Shown here: piece after piece, positions 1 through 5,323 of the stretch
Layout: each line of letters opens with the position of its first letter
Position numbering within the stretch: the first letter of the stretch is position 1
Assembly (NCBI GenBank): GCA_964435305.1
Contig: CAYSZH010000234.1
Span: forward strand, 1 to 5,323
From: Granulosicoccus sp964435305
Lineage (GTDB): Bacteria; Pseudomonadota; Gammaproteobacteria; Granulosicoccales; Granulosicoccaceae
Direction of reading: 5' to 3'
Length of the DNA: 5,323 nt
Made by a program: the position numbers and the translations under genes
The notes under the pieces: generated by a model
What the model was told of the DNA's origin: nothing
The model's input: only the letters and a program-made list of their open reading frames with translations
Databases searched by the model: none

Positions 1-828
1 TTGTACGGTGTGGGCATCGCAGCGGTTGGCATGTTGGCCACAGTGGGTATGACTATGGCGTTGGATGCCTACGGTCCGGTTGCAGATAATGCCGGTGGTA
101 TCGCGGAAATGTCAGGCCTCGGTGAAGATACGCGAAAGATCACTGATGGTCTTGATGAGGTGGGTAACACGACTGCCGCTATCGGTAAGGGCTTTGCGAT
201 CGGTGCAGCAGCGCTGGCAGCACTGGCCATCATTGCAGCGTTCGTAGAAACAATGAATGCGAACAACGCTGACTTTACGCTGGAGCTGTCTAACCCGATT
301 GTGTTGGTTGGTCTGTTCATTGGTGGCTTGCTTCCATTTCTGATATCTGCAATTACGATGACAGCCGTTGGTGATGCAGCCATGGAAATGATCGAAGAAA
401 TTCGTCGCCAATTCAGAGAGATTCCAGGTCTGAAAGAGGGCAATGCGGAACCGGACAGCGATCGCTGTGTGGATATCGCCACTACAGCCGCTTTGCGCAA
501 AATGATCCTGCCTGGTGTTATCGCTGTAGCAGCGCCGCCATTGGTTGGGTTTATTCTTGGCGCAGAAGCACTGGGTGGCATGCTAGCCGGTTCTTTGCTG
601 GGTTGTATTTTGCTCGCGCTGATGATGGCTAATGCCGGTGGTGCCTGGGACAATGCTAAAAAGTATGTTGAAAAAGGCAATCTGGGCGGCAAGGGGTCAG
701 AGACCCATGCGGCGGCGGTTATTGGTGACACAGTGGGCGATCCGTTTAAAGATACCTCCGGGCCATCAATGAACATCCTGATCAATGTAATGGCGATTGT
801 TAGTCTCGTTATCGCGCCAATCTTGTAA
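1..828 (+). CDS. hppA: Membrane-bound ion-translocating pyrophosphatase, K+-dependent type (C-terminal part, 5' cut by window edge)
   Basis: This integral inner-membrane enzyme couples hydrolysis of pyrophosphate to H+ and/or Na+ pumping. The 275 residues present are roughly the last 40% of a family member (usually 660-700 aa); the frame is open to base 1, where TTG is an internal Leu codon and not a start. Visible family motifs are DAYGPVADNAGG (residues 22-33), GNTTAAIGKGFAIG (55-68), the AGGAWDNAKK stretch (212-221) and the highly conserved GDTVGDPFKDTSGPS (242-256), which supplies acidic and Lys residues for Mg-PPi binding. Hydrophobic segments lie near 1-20, 64-84, 98-122, 168-188, 190-210 and 257-274. 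Ala59 and Gly62 stand where K+-independent enzymes carry Lys and Thr, so a K+-dependent enzyme is inferred. The Glu that separates Na+ from H+ pumps is upstream of the window, so the ion is undetermined. A terminator follows, separating it from the soluble pyrophosphatase genes. Confidence 0.97.
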   Translation: MYGVGIAAVGMLATVGMTMALDAYGPVADNAGGIAEMSGLGEDTRKITDGLDEVGNTTAAIGKGFAIGAAALAALAIIAAFVETMNANNADFTLELSNPIVLVGLFIGGLLPFLISAITMTAVGDAAMEMIEEIRRQFREIPGLKEGNAEPDSDRCVDIATTAALRKMILPGVIAVAAPPLVGFILGAEALGGMLAGSLLGCILLALMMANAGGAWDNAKKYVEKGNLGGKGSETHAAAVIGDTVGDPFKDTSGPSMNILINVMAIVSLVIAPIL

Positions 829-951
829 GTTATTTGAACCAGGATTAAATCAGTATGATTTTGGGGCGCAGATGAGCGAGGTGTTGTAGCCGATAGCCGG
901 CTTACTTATGCTTATATGAAAGCGCAAATTATTCGCTGATTTTCGTAAAAC
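829..951 (+). other. hppA 3' untranslated region, no gene seen
   Basis: These 123 bases hold no convincing reading frame. The only structure noted is a short GCCG/CGGC hairpin around 889-899 without a T tract. It most likely serves as the hppA 3' UTR leading to the terminator that follows. Confidence 0.5.
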
Positions 952-980
952 AAAAGGCCTCGCAAGAGGCCTTTTTGTTT
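952..980 (+). terminator. Rho-independent terminator after hppA
   Basis: A perfect 10-bp stem (952-961 paired with 966-975) closes on a GCAA tetraloop of the stable GNRA class. The 3' arm runs into a T-rich tract (972-980, TTTTTGTTT with the stem's last Ts). The core is AGGCCTC/GAGGCCT. The A tract opposite the T tract means it could also fold on the minus strand, but no minus-strand gene ends here. It lies 124 bases past the hppA stop and before the first ppa gene, so the soluble pyrophosphatases probably have their own promoter. Confidence 0.93.
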
Positions 981-1012
981 GTGGTGTAACGACTCTTTGT
1001 CGTTTAGTGGCG

Positions 1013-1040
1013 TTATTTGTACGTTGCAAAGCCTTATACT
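1013..1040 (+). promoter_or_regulatory. Possible promoter for first ppa gene
   Basis: TATACT at 1035-1040 is a good sigma-70 -10 match (differing from TATAAT at one base). The best-spaced upstream hexamer, TTATTT at 1013-1018, is a poor -35. The position fits: it is downstream of the hppA terminator and 36 bases before the ATG, giving a short 5' leader. No experimental signal is visible, so this is a candidate only. Confidence 0.3.
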
Positions 1041-1076
1041 TTCGAGTGTATTCCTCACGCTGAGCGTCACCCTGCT

Positions 1077-1604
1077 ATGAACATTGACCAGATTCCCGTC
1101 GGAATCAATGCACCAGAAGACATAAACGTCATTATAGAAGTGCCCATTGGTGGAGAACCGATCAAGTACGAGCTTGATAAAAAATCCGGTGCGCTTTTTG
1201 TTGATCGTTTTCTATACACCCCAATGCGGTATCCGGGCAACTATGGTTTCGTGCCTCATACCCTTTCAGAGGATGGCGATCCAACTGACGTACTGGTGTG
1301 CAACACGCGGGCGATTGTGCCAGGTGGTGTCATTAATTGTCGCCCTATTGGGGTTTTGGTAATGGAAGACGATGGGGGGCAGGATGAAAAGCTGCTTGCC
1401 GTACCCACCGGGTCTATCACCCAGCGTTACGAGAATACACGCGATGTCAGCGATCTTCCGGATATCACTCGCCAACAAATCGAGCATTTTTTTACACACT
1501 ATAAAGACCTTGAGCCAGGGAAGTGGGTGAAGATTCAGCATTGGGGTGATGCAGAAAACGCTCGCCAGCTGTTGCTAGAGGCTATGGCTCGCGATTCTGG
1601 TTAG
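1077..1604 (+). CDS. ppa: Inorganic pyrophosphatase, family I (tandem copy 1)
   Basis: This soluble cytoplasmic Mg-dependent enzyme hydrolyses PPi to two phosphates, pulling nucleotide-polymerising and activating reactions forward. At 175 aa it has almost exactly the E. coli Ppa length. With E. coli numbering plus one, all active-site residues are present: Glu21, Lys30, Glu32, Arg44, Tyr52, Tyr56, Asp66, Asp68, Asp71, Asp98, Asp103, Lys105, Tyr142 and Lys143. His137 and His141, matching the E. coli inter-trimer contacts, suggest a hexamer. The signature reads DGDPTDV; Thr70 sits where a hydrophobic residue is usual, next to but not in the metal-binding Asp set. The ATG at 1077 is chosen over the in-frame TTG at 1017 because the protein start MNIDQI matches MNISQI of the next gene and the 20 extra residues have no counterpart. 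No clear Shine-Dalgarno precedes it. A second ppa gene follows 72 bases downstream. Confidence 0.97.
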   Translation: MNIDQIPVGINAPEDINVIIEVPIGGEPIKYELDKKSGALFVDRFLYTPMRYPGNYGFVPHTLSEDGDPTDVLVCNTRAIVPGGVINCRPIGVLVMEDDGGQDEKLLAVPTGSITQRYENTRDVSDLPDITRQQIEHFFTHYKDLEPGKWVKIQHWGDAENARQLLLEAMARDSG

Positions 1605-1676
1605 GGTTTTGACGTGTGGCTGGCGGATTTCTTGCTACTAAACCCGTAGCGAAACCTCACACAAAATAGCCTCGTA
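1605..1676 (+). promoter_or_regulatory. Spacer between the two ppa genes with weak promoter-like sequence
   Basis: The 72-base spacer has no intrinsic terminator, so read-through from copy 1 into copy 2 is plausible. An extended -10-like string, TGC followed by TACTAA (1633-1641), ends 35 bases before the copy 2 ATG, nearly the same distance as the -10 candidate of copy 1. TTGACG at 1609-1614 resembles a -35 but is 21 bases away, too far for standard spacing. A small hairpin (GCTAC 1634-1638 with GTAGC 1646-1650) overlaps it. CCTCAC occurs 22 bases before this ATG and 24 before the copy 1 ATG, possibly leftover similarity from the duplication. Confidence 0.25.
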
Positions 1677-2225
1677 ATGAACATCAGTCAAATCTCGGCC
1701 GGGATCAATTTACCCAACGATATCAATGTCATCATCGAAGTTCCGGTTGGTGGTGAACCGATCAAATATGAGATGGACAAGGCTTCAGGTGCGTTGTTCG
1801 TCGATCGGTTTCTGTATACGCCCATGCGGTATCCCGGGAATTACGGATTTGTGCCGCACACGCTGTCAGAAGATGGCGATCCAATAGATGTTCTTGTGTG
1901 CAATACACGTCCGCTACTGCCGGGTGCTGTTTTGAATTGCCGGGCCATTGGGGTGCTGGTGATGGAAGACGATGGCGGGCAAGATGAAAAAGTGATCGCC
2001 GTACCATCTGAGCGCGTGTCGCATCGCTTTGTTGATATCAACACCTACAGTGATCTACCCAGTATTTCGCGCCAGCAGATTGAACATTTTTTTCAGCACT
2101 ACAAAGATCTGGAACCTGACAAGTGGGTCAAGATCCAGCACTGGGGCGATGTTAACGAAGCGAAGAGTTTGATTATCGAGGCATTGAACCGCGCTGGTGG
2201 AGAAGAGTACTCACGCGCAAGCTAG
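1677..2225 (+). CDS. ppa: Inorganic pyrophosphatase, family I (tandem copy 2)
   Basis: This second complete soluble PPi hydrolase is 182 aa. It shares about 130 of 175 aligned residues with copy 1 (hand count, no gaps needed). Every catalytic position is kept, including Glu21, Lys30, Arg44, Tyr56, Asp66/68/71, Asp98/103, Lys105 and Tyr142-Lys143. Its signature, DGDPIDV, is fully canonical. Residues 37-69, 91-105 and 132-139 are identical between copies, while residues 111-124 are almost completely different. The C-terminus has a seven-residue extension (EEYSRAS region) absent from copy 1. No frameshift or stop disrupts it, so both copies are expected to be active. The ATG at 1677 has no evident Shine-Dalgarno; the alignment to E. 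coli Ppa and copy 1 supports it. It ends 16 bases from the convergent gene on the other strand. Confidence 0.97.
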   Translation: MNISQISAGINLPNDINVIIEVPVGGEPIKYEMDKASGALFVDRFLYTPMRYPGNYGFVPHTLSEDGDPIDVLVCNTRPLLPGAVLNCRAIGVLVMEDDGGQDEKVIAVPSERVSHRFVDINTYSDLPSISRQQIEHFFQHYKDLEPDKWVKIQHWGDVNEAKSLIIEALNRAGGEEYSRAS

Positions 2226-2237
2226 TGTAGAGTACTT
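2205..2237. repeat. Inverted repeat at the convergent gene ends
   Basis: GAGTACTC (2205-2212) can pair with GAGTACTT (2230-2237) to give an 8-bp stem with one G-T pair and a 17-base loop. It spans the end of ppa copy 2 and the 16-base convergent junction. There is no T tract on either side, so a bidirectional terminator is only a weak possibility. AGTACT is itself palindromic, which makes chance pairing easier. Confidence 0.3.
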
Positions 2238-2241
2238 AGCA

Positions 2242-2955
2242 TCAGAATCCGTAGCTAAACGAAATCGATGTATCGGCATCGTCTACAGGTTCGCTTCCGT
2301 CGACTTCAATCCTTCTGGTTCGATAGCTTACCTTGACAGAGCCGCTGGGTACTCGTAATGATATCCCAGCTTCCGCTGTCGATTGTACAAGCGATTCGCC
2401 TGAAAAAATATCCGCATCAAGCTCCAGCTTCAACAAGCCCGATAGTATTTGAAACAGGCCAAGGCGTGCGAGTGCGATGGTTTCTTCGGTGCTATCTTCC
2501 ATTTCAATGACGCCGGTATCGGAGACGCTGATAAACGGATTGGAAAACTCGATGATACGTTGGCCAAGCCCCGCCTCAGCGAATATGCCTGTGCTGTCGC
2601 TAGCTGCCAATTGCACCCCGAACCCGCCTAAAACAGTGGTTGAGCGGTCAATAGCGAGTGGCCTGTCCTGACGCAGGCTGGCTTCAGCAAATCCGTAAAT
2701 TCGCTGGGAAAACCAATACCGCGGTTTGTAGCCTAATTCATAACTGCTTTGGTTTGAATCAGAGCGTATCCAGTCTGCATAAATGAAGTGACTGAGTGGA
2801 CGTTGATTGTTACTCAGTTTTAAACGCAGCCGTGTGGCTGATCCACCATCTTGAAGAACGGTACCGCCTTCCAAGCCACCGTCCCAGTCAGCTGCAACTG
2901 AGATAGGCAGTAACATAGTGGCGGAAGCAAAAACAATAGCCTTGATCGTGTTCAA
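2242..2955 (-). CDS. DUF481-like outer-membrane beta-barrel protein
   Basis: This is probably a small outer-membrane barrel related to the DUF481/YdiY (salt-induced outer-membrane protein) group. From the TTG at 2955 it is 237 aa. It has a signal peptide with a Lys near the start, a hydrophobic core and a VAA|DW cleavage site after residue 22. Alternating polar/hydrophobic strands follow, with Y-P-Y-F-Y spacing (GYKPRYWFSQRIYGFAEAS) typical of DUF481, and a terminal Phe (SYGF) as outer-membrane proteins show. The frame stays open upstream to a TTG at 3057, but those 34 extra residues would bury the signal peptide and have no ribosome site, whereas AGGA lies 8 bases before 2955. The function of this group is poorly defined; no pore or enzyme activity can be claimed. 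It lies downstream of and co-oriented with the M24 gene, but the gap of about 125 bases leaves co-transcription open. Confidence 0.75.
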   Translation of the reverse strand: MNTIKAIVFASATMLLPISVAADWDGGLEGGTVLQDGGSATRLRLKLSNNQRPLSHFIYADWIRSDSNQSSYELGYKPRYWFSQRIYGFAEASLRQDRPLAIDRSTTVLGGFGVQLAASDSTGIFAEAGLGQRIIEFSNPFISVSDTGVIEMEDSTEETIALARLGLFQILSGLLKLELDADIFSGESLVQSTAEAGISLRVPSGSVKVSYRTRRIEVDGSEPVDDADTSISFSYGF

Positions 2956-2963
2956 TGCGATGG

Positions 2964-2967
2964 TCCT
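2964..2967 (-). promoter_or_regulatory. Ribosome binding site that decides the start of the barrel gene
   Basis: AGGA on the minus strand sits 8 bases before the TTG at 2955, which begins a complete signal peptide. The upstream in-frame TTG at 3057 has no such site. This supports a 237-residue and not a 271-residue protein. Confidence 0.5.
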
Positions 2968-3035
2968 GTTGCTTTGGAATAGGGTTGACAACAAGAGTGT
3001 AGCAGTGTGAATTGCAACTGACCGCAAAGAGAATG

Positions 3036-3044
3036 AATGTATCA
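3036..3044 (-). promoter_or_regulatory. Possible extended -10 promoter for the barrel gene
   Basis: Reading the minus strand, TGA followed by TACATT (TACATT at 3041-3036) resembles an extended -10 element (TGn plus a 4/6 match to TATAAT). No well-spaced -35 was found. If used, transcription would start near 3029, downstream of the TTG at 3057, which agrees with the shorter start at 2955 and a leader of about 75 bases. Confidence 0.22.
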
Positions 3045-3080
3045 GTCTGTTTAACAATTAACGCTATGTAACGTGCCTGC

Positions 3081-4265
3081 TTATATTACAGGTAATTTCT
3101 CTGCAGCTCGCGTGGTTAGTAACTCAGCCCCATGATCACGAATCACGATATTTTCCTCGTGTACCATTATCATTCCGTCGCCATAAGGCAGGCTTGGTTC
3201 GAGTGTCAGCACCATACCGGGTTGTAGCCGCGTAGTGTCAAAGTCGGTAAAGGAGGGTGGTTCGGTGAGTTGCATCCCTAAGCCGTGGCCAAGCCGGCCC
3301 ACATTGGCTTCCGCCTCATTAACACCTGGCATGGCATCAGACATCAATTTAAAGAGCTCGGCGCAACGCATATCGGGTTTGGCATTATCCAGTGCAATTT
3401 GGGTTGCCTGCCAAACAATGTCATAGGCTTGGGCGCTTGCTGAATCGGCTTTGCCTATCGCAAAGTTTCGATCATAGTCGCAATGGTAACCATCCCATAA
3501 GCAGCCGGTATCCAAAATCACGATATCGCCCTCAACAATCGATCTATCGCCAGGTGGGGAAATGATGTCACGGTAACCACCGGGGCCGGATGCACCAACC
3601 AGGTACACACAGTCGTCAGCGCCAGCCTGCAAGGCGTTAATTTTAAATTGTGTGAAGAGGTTTCGTTCTGTCGTGCCGTTTTTCAATTGAGCCGGTACTT
3701 CATTAAACGCTAAGTTGGCAATACCGCAGGCATGGCGAATTTTTTCTATCTCGTGTTCAGATTTAATCATGCGTGTATCGCTGATTAAACTGCCTGCATC
3801 TATCCAATTAATATTGTTTGATTGAACGCGAAGCGAATCCAGTGTGTTTATTGGTATGCGCGCGTGAGTTTCTCTGCCCATGGGTATCCCCACTGTTGCA
3901 CTAGCCCCACACAATTCATGGACTGTGCTCAGTACTAGACTAACGCCGTCATCAGTGGGGTGAGGTGAATGCCAGGTTCGGATATCGTCAATCCAGGTTC
4001 GGGCCATGCATTCAAGGCCAATGGTGGGGATGACAGCAACGGGTTTACCACTTTGTGGTACCAAGAGAAACCATGGCCGTGTCGGACTTTGCCAAAACTG
4101 TGTTAAAAAACCTGAAAAGTAGCGCAGATCTGCTTCTGTACACAAGAGCATTGCATCCATCTGTGCAGTGCGCATCGACCGCTGTATGCGTTGCAGCCGA
4201 CCTTCATATTCTTCTTGGGAGAAACCCCGGGGGGGCGCTGTGACTGTTGTGTTGTCCCGAAGCAT
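3081..4265 (-). CDS. M24-family metallopeptidase (Xaa-Pro aminopeptidase / ectoine-hydrolase-like)
   Basis: This 394-aa protein has the usual two-domain layout of prolidase and aminopeptidase P relatives: a creatinase-like N-terminal domain (about residues 15-150) and a C-terminal pita-bread catalytic domain (about 165-394). All five dinuclear metal ligands can be read: Asp252 (LDTG), Asp263 (CDYDR), His327 (GHGLG), Glu356 (LEPS) and Glu370 (HEEN). An active, probably cytoplasmic, metal-dependent amidase is therefore expected; there is no signal peptide. M24 members include X-Pro dipeptidases, creatinase and the ectoine hydrolase DoeA/EutD, so the substrate cannot be fixed from motifs. The ATG at 4265 lies 2 bases after the lyase stop codon with no strong Shine-Dalgarno, suggesting translational coupling. 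This context favours a catabolic role in amino-acid derivative breakdown over general peptide trimming. A run of seven C on the coding strand falls at codons 10-13. Confidence 0.92.
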   Translation of the reverse strand: MLRDNTTVTAPPRGFSQEEYEGRLQRIQRSMRTAQMDAMLLCTEADLRYFSGFLTQFWQSPTRPWFLLVPQSGKPVAVIPTIGLECMARTWIDDIRTWHSPHPTDDGVSLVLSTVHELCGASATVGIPMGRETHARIPINTLDSLRVQSNNINWIDAGSLISDTRMIKSEHEIEKIRHACGIANLAFNEVPAQLKNGTTERNLFTQFKINALQAGADDCVYLVGASGPGGYRDIISPPGDRSIVEGDIVILDTGCLWDGYHCDYDRNFAIGKADSASAQAYDIVWQATQIALDNAKPDMRCAELFKLMSDAMPGVNEAEANVGRLGHGLGMQLTEPPSFTDFDTTRLQPGMVLTLEPSLPYGDGMIMVHEENIVIRDHGAELLTTRAAEKLPVI

Positions 4266-4267
4266 AA

Positions 4268-5323
4268 TTAGTTGTTGCCGTGACTATGCATGATGTTTTG
4301 GTAAACTTCCGCATCGGTTGCACCTTCGCATCCAAATATCAAAACGGATGAGTCGCTATTAAGTTCGAGCTGTTGACATAAGCTCTTGTGGTGCATGATC
4401 GCCAGTAGTGCGATGAGACCGGGAACGGCACATTCGCCGGCTTCAATTGGATGTGTATGCGCATCAGCATTGCCCAGTAAGCGCATCGCGGGTGCAACCG
4501 CACTGTCATCTATAGACAATGCCAGACTCGTACAGGCAGACAAAACATTCCATGCCAGCAATGAAATCTCTCCGCAGGAGAGCCCTGCCATCATGGTTTC
4601 ATTTTCGATTGGCACAGCGGCTGGTTTGTTACTAAGCAGGCTCTCTTGCACACAGGCTGAAAATGATGATTCGACAATAATCACTTTTGGCATTTGCTCA
4701 CCAAGGGATGCCCAGAACGCAGCACTGACTGCCGCTGCCAGGCCACCAACACCAGCCTGAATAATAATATGGCTGGGTGCTGCAGGCAGTTGCTCGATTA
4801 GTTCTGACACCATCATTGTGTAGCCTGTCATGACATCGAGAGGCACATCTTCGTAACCCGCATAAGAAGTATCAGAAATCACTTGCCATCCGTTTTCCTG
4901 CGCCGCTTTTGCACATGCCCGAACGGATTCATCATAATCACCGTCTATGCGCGTAATACTGGCGCCTAATTCGACCATGGCCATTTCGCGACCTTTGCTG
5001 ACGTCCCTATGGATAAAGATGTGACAGCTACAGCCTGCTTGACGTGCGCCCCATGCAACAGAGCGACCGTGATTGCCGTCGGTTGCTGAGGTCACCGTAA
5101 TTGAAGCGGCATCGTTACGCCAGTGACCTTCGCGGATACTGCTCATGCTCACAGCAGCGTTTTTAGTATTCGATAATGTGGTCGCTAAATAACGTAAAAC
5201 AGCATAAGCCCCGCCAAGCGCTTTAAAACTGCCAAGCCCAAAGCGTGCGCTTTCATCTTTGTAGTAAAGAGAAGCAATGCCGGCGTGTTCAGCAATCTGC
5301 TCGAGTGCATGTACTGGCGTGGC
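4268..5323 (-). CDS. dpaL: Diaminopropionate ammonia-lyase-type PLP enzyme (N-terminus cut by window edge)
   Basis: This is a fold-type II PLP enzyme of the YgeX/DpaL group, which eliminates ammonia from 2,3-diaminopropionate to give pyruvate. The frame stays open to base 5323; the GTG at 5152 is internal because residues before it continue the family sequence (YYKDESARFGLGSFKALGG). The 351 residues present compare with 398 in E. coli YgeX, so about 45-50 are missing. In-window residue 34 is the PLP Lys (SFKALGG, bases 5222-5224). Asp82 in ATDGNHG and Asp151 in SDTSYAGY match the E. coli catalytic Asp120 and Asp189, with the same 69-residue spacing. A Gly-rich phosphate loop (AGVGGLAAAV) and a MAGLSCGE motif follow. 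It resembles threonine dehydratases in fold, but the TDGNHGRSVAWGA block is diagnostic for DpaL. E. coli ygeX neighbours an M20 peptidase; here the partner is an M24 enzyme, immediately downstream. A related substrate such as another beta-substituted alanine is possible. Confidence 0.9.
   Translation of the reverse strand, partial: ATPVHALEQIAEHAGIASLYYKDESARFGLGSFKALGGAYAVLRYLATTLSNTKNAAVSMSSIREGHWRNDAASITVTSATDGNHGRSVAWGARQAGCSCHIFIHRDVSKGREMAMVELGASITRIDGDYDESVRACAKAAQENGWQVISDTSYAGYEDVPLDVMTGYTMMVSELIEQLPAAPSHIIIQAGVGGLAAAVSAAFWASLGEQMPKVIIVESSFSACVQESLLSNKPAAVPIENETMMAGLSCGEISLLAWNVLSACTSLALSIDDSAVAPAMRLLGNADAHTHPIEAGECAVPGLIALLAIMHHKSLCQQLELNSDSSVLIFGCEGATDAEVYQNIMHSHGNN

Larger units (their letters stand above)
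1077..2225 (+). repeat. Tandem gene duplication of ppa (600-bp period)
   Basis: The two ppa start codons are exactly 600 bases apart (528-bp gene plus 72-bp spacer). The proteins align without gaps over 175 residues at about 74% identity. At DNA level, similarity is clear around 1140-1300 versus 1740-1900 but shows many synonymous changes. This is therefore an old direct duplication, or acquisition of a close paralogue, and not a recent or assembly-made repeat. Confidence 0.8.

Noticed and set aside
69..785. Long open frame on the minus strand (238 codons) inside hppA
   Set aside because: It is fully antisense to a strongly conserved membrane pyrophosphatase; its translation is rich in Ser, Pro and Ala with no family motif, as expected from an opposite-strand shadow frame.
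1017..1076. N-terminal extension of ppa copy 1 from a TTG at 1017
   Set aside because: The 20 residues have no counterpart in copy 2 or E. coli Ppa, there is no ribosome site, and they overlap the candidate -10 element.
1634..1650. Hairpin GCTAC/GTAGC between the ppa genes as a terminator
   Set aside because: The stem is only 5 bp and no T tract follows.
1077..2225. Tandem ppa as an assembly artefact
   Set aside because: The copies differ by about a quarter of residues and by many synonymous bases, so they cannot be a misassembled single gene.
3062..3090. Hairpin CCTG/CAGG at the end of the M24 gene as a terminator
   Set aside because: A 4-bp stem with a 9-base loop and no T run is too weak to support termination.
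4386..4760. Plus-strand open frame of 124 codons inside the lyase gene
   Set aside because: It is antisense to the conserved DpaL-type coding region and shows no recognisable protein features.
4268..5152. Lyase gene starting at the GTG at 5152
   Set aside because: The frame continues upstream to the window edge and encodes the PLP-lysine motif SFKALGG, so the GTG is an internal Val codon.

Overview
The window looks like chromosomal DNA of a Gram-negative, probably marine or aquatic, gammaproteobacterium. This is inferred from an outer-membrane barrel protein with a C-terminal Phe, moderate GC, and family I pyrophosphatases that resemble the E. coli enzyme closely. The species cannot be named from the sequence.

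Left half (1-2225, + strand) is a pyrophosphate-hydrolysis block. It starts with the 3' end of a membrane-embedded ion-pumping pyrophosphatase (hppA) whose GNTT motif is of the K+-dependent type. A strong intrinsic terminator (952-980) closes it. Two complete soluble family I inorganic pyrophosphatase genes follow in tandem (1077-1604 and 1677-2225). Their starts are exactly 600 bp apart, the proteins are about 74% identical by hand count, and both keep every catalytic residue. Three pyrophosphatase genes thus lie side by side, one conserving the energy of PPi as an ion gradient and two releasing it as heat.

Right half (2242-5323, - strand) is a separate, convergently oriented block. Reading in the direction of transcription, it begins with a PLP-dependent diaminopropionate ammonia-lyase (dpaL/ygeX type, cut by the right edge). 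Two bases later comes an M24-family metallopeptidase of the Xaa-Pro aminopeptidase/ectoine-hydrolase fold with all five metal ligands. A small DUF481-like outer-membrane beta-barrel follows, probably starting at a TTG at 2955. The first two almost certainly form an operon. Together they suggest hydrolysis of a peptide or cyclic amide followed by alpha,beta-elimination of the released amino acid, but the substrate is not shown by the sequence.

There is no CRISPR array, tRNA, rRNA, insertion sequence or phage gene. Every gap between genes is shorter than 300 bases. The most unusual features are the tandem soluble pyrophosphatases beside the membrane one and the lyase-M24 hydrolase pair; neither is proof of a new system.
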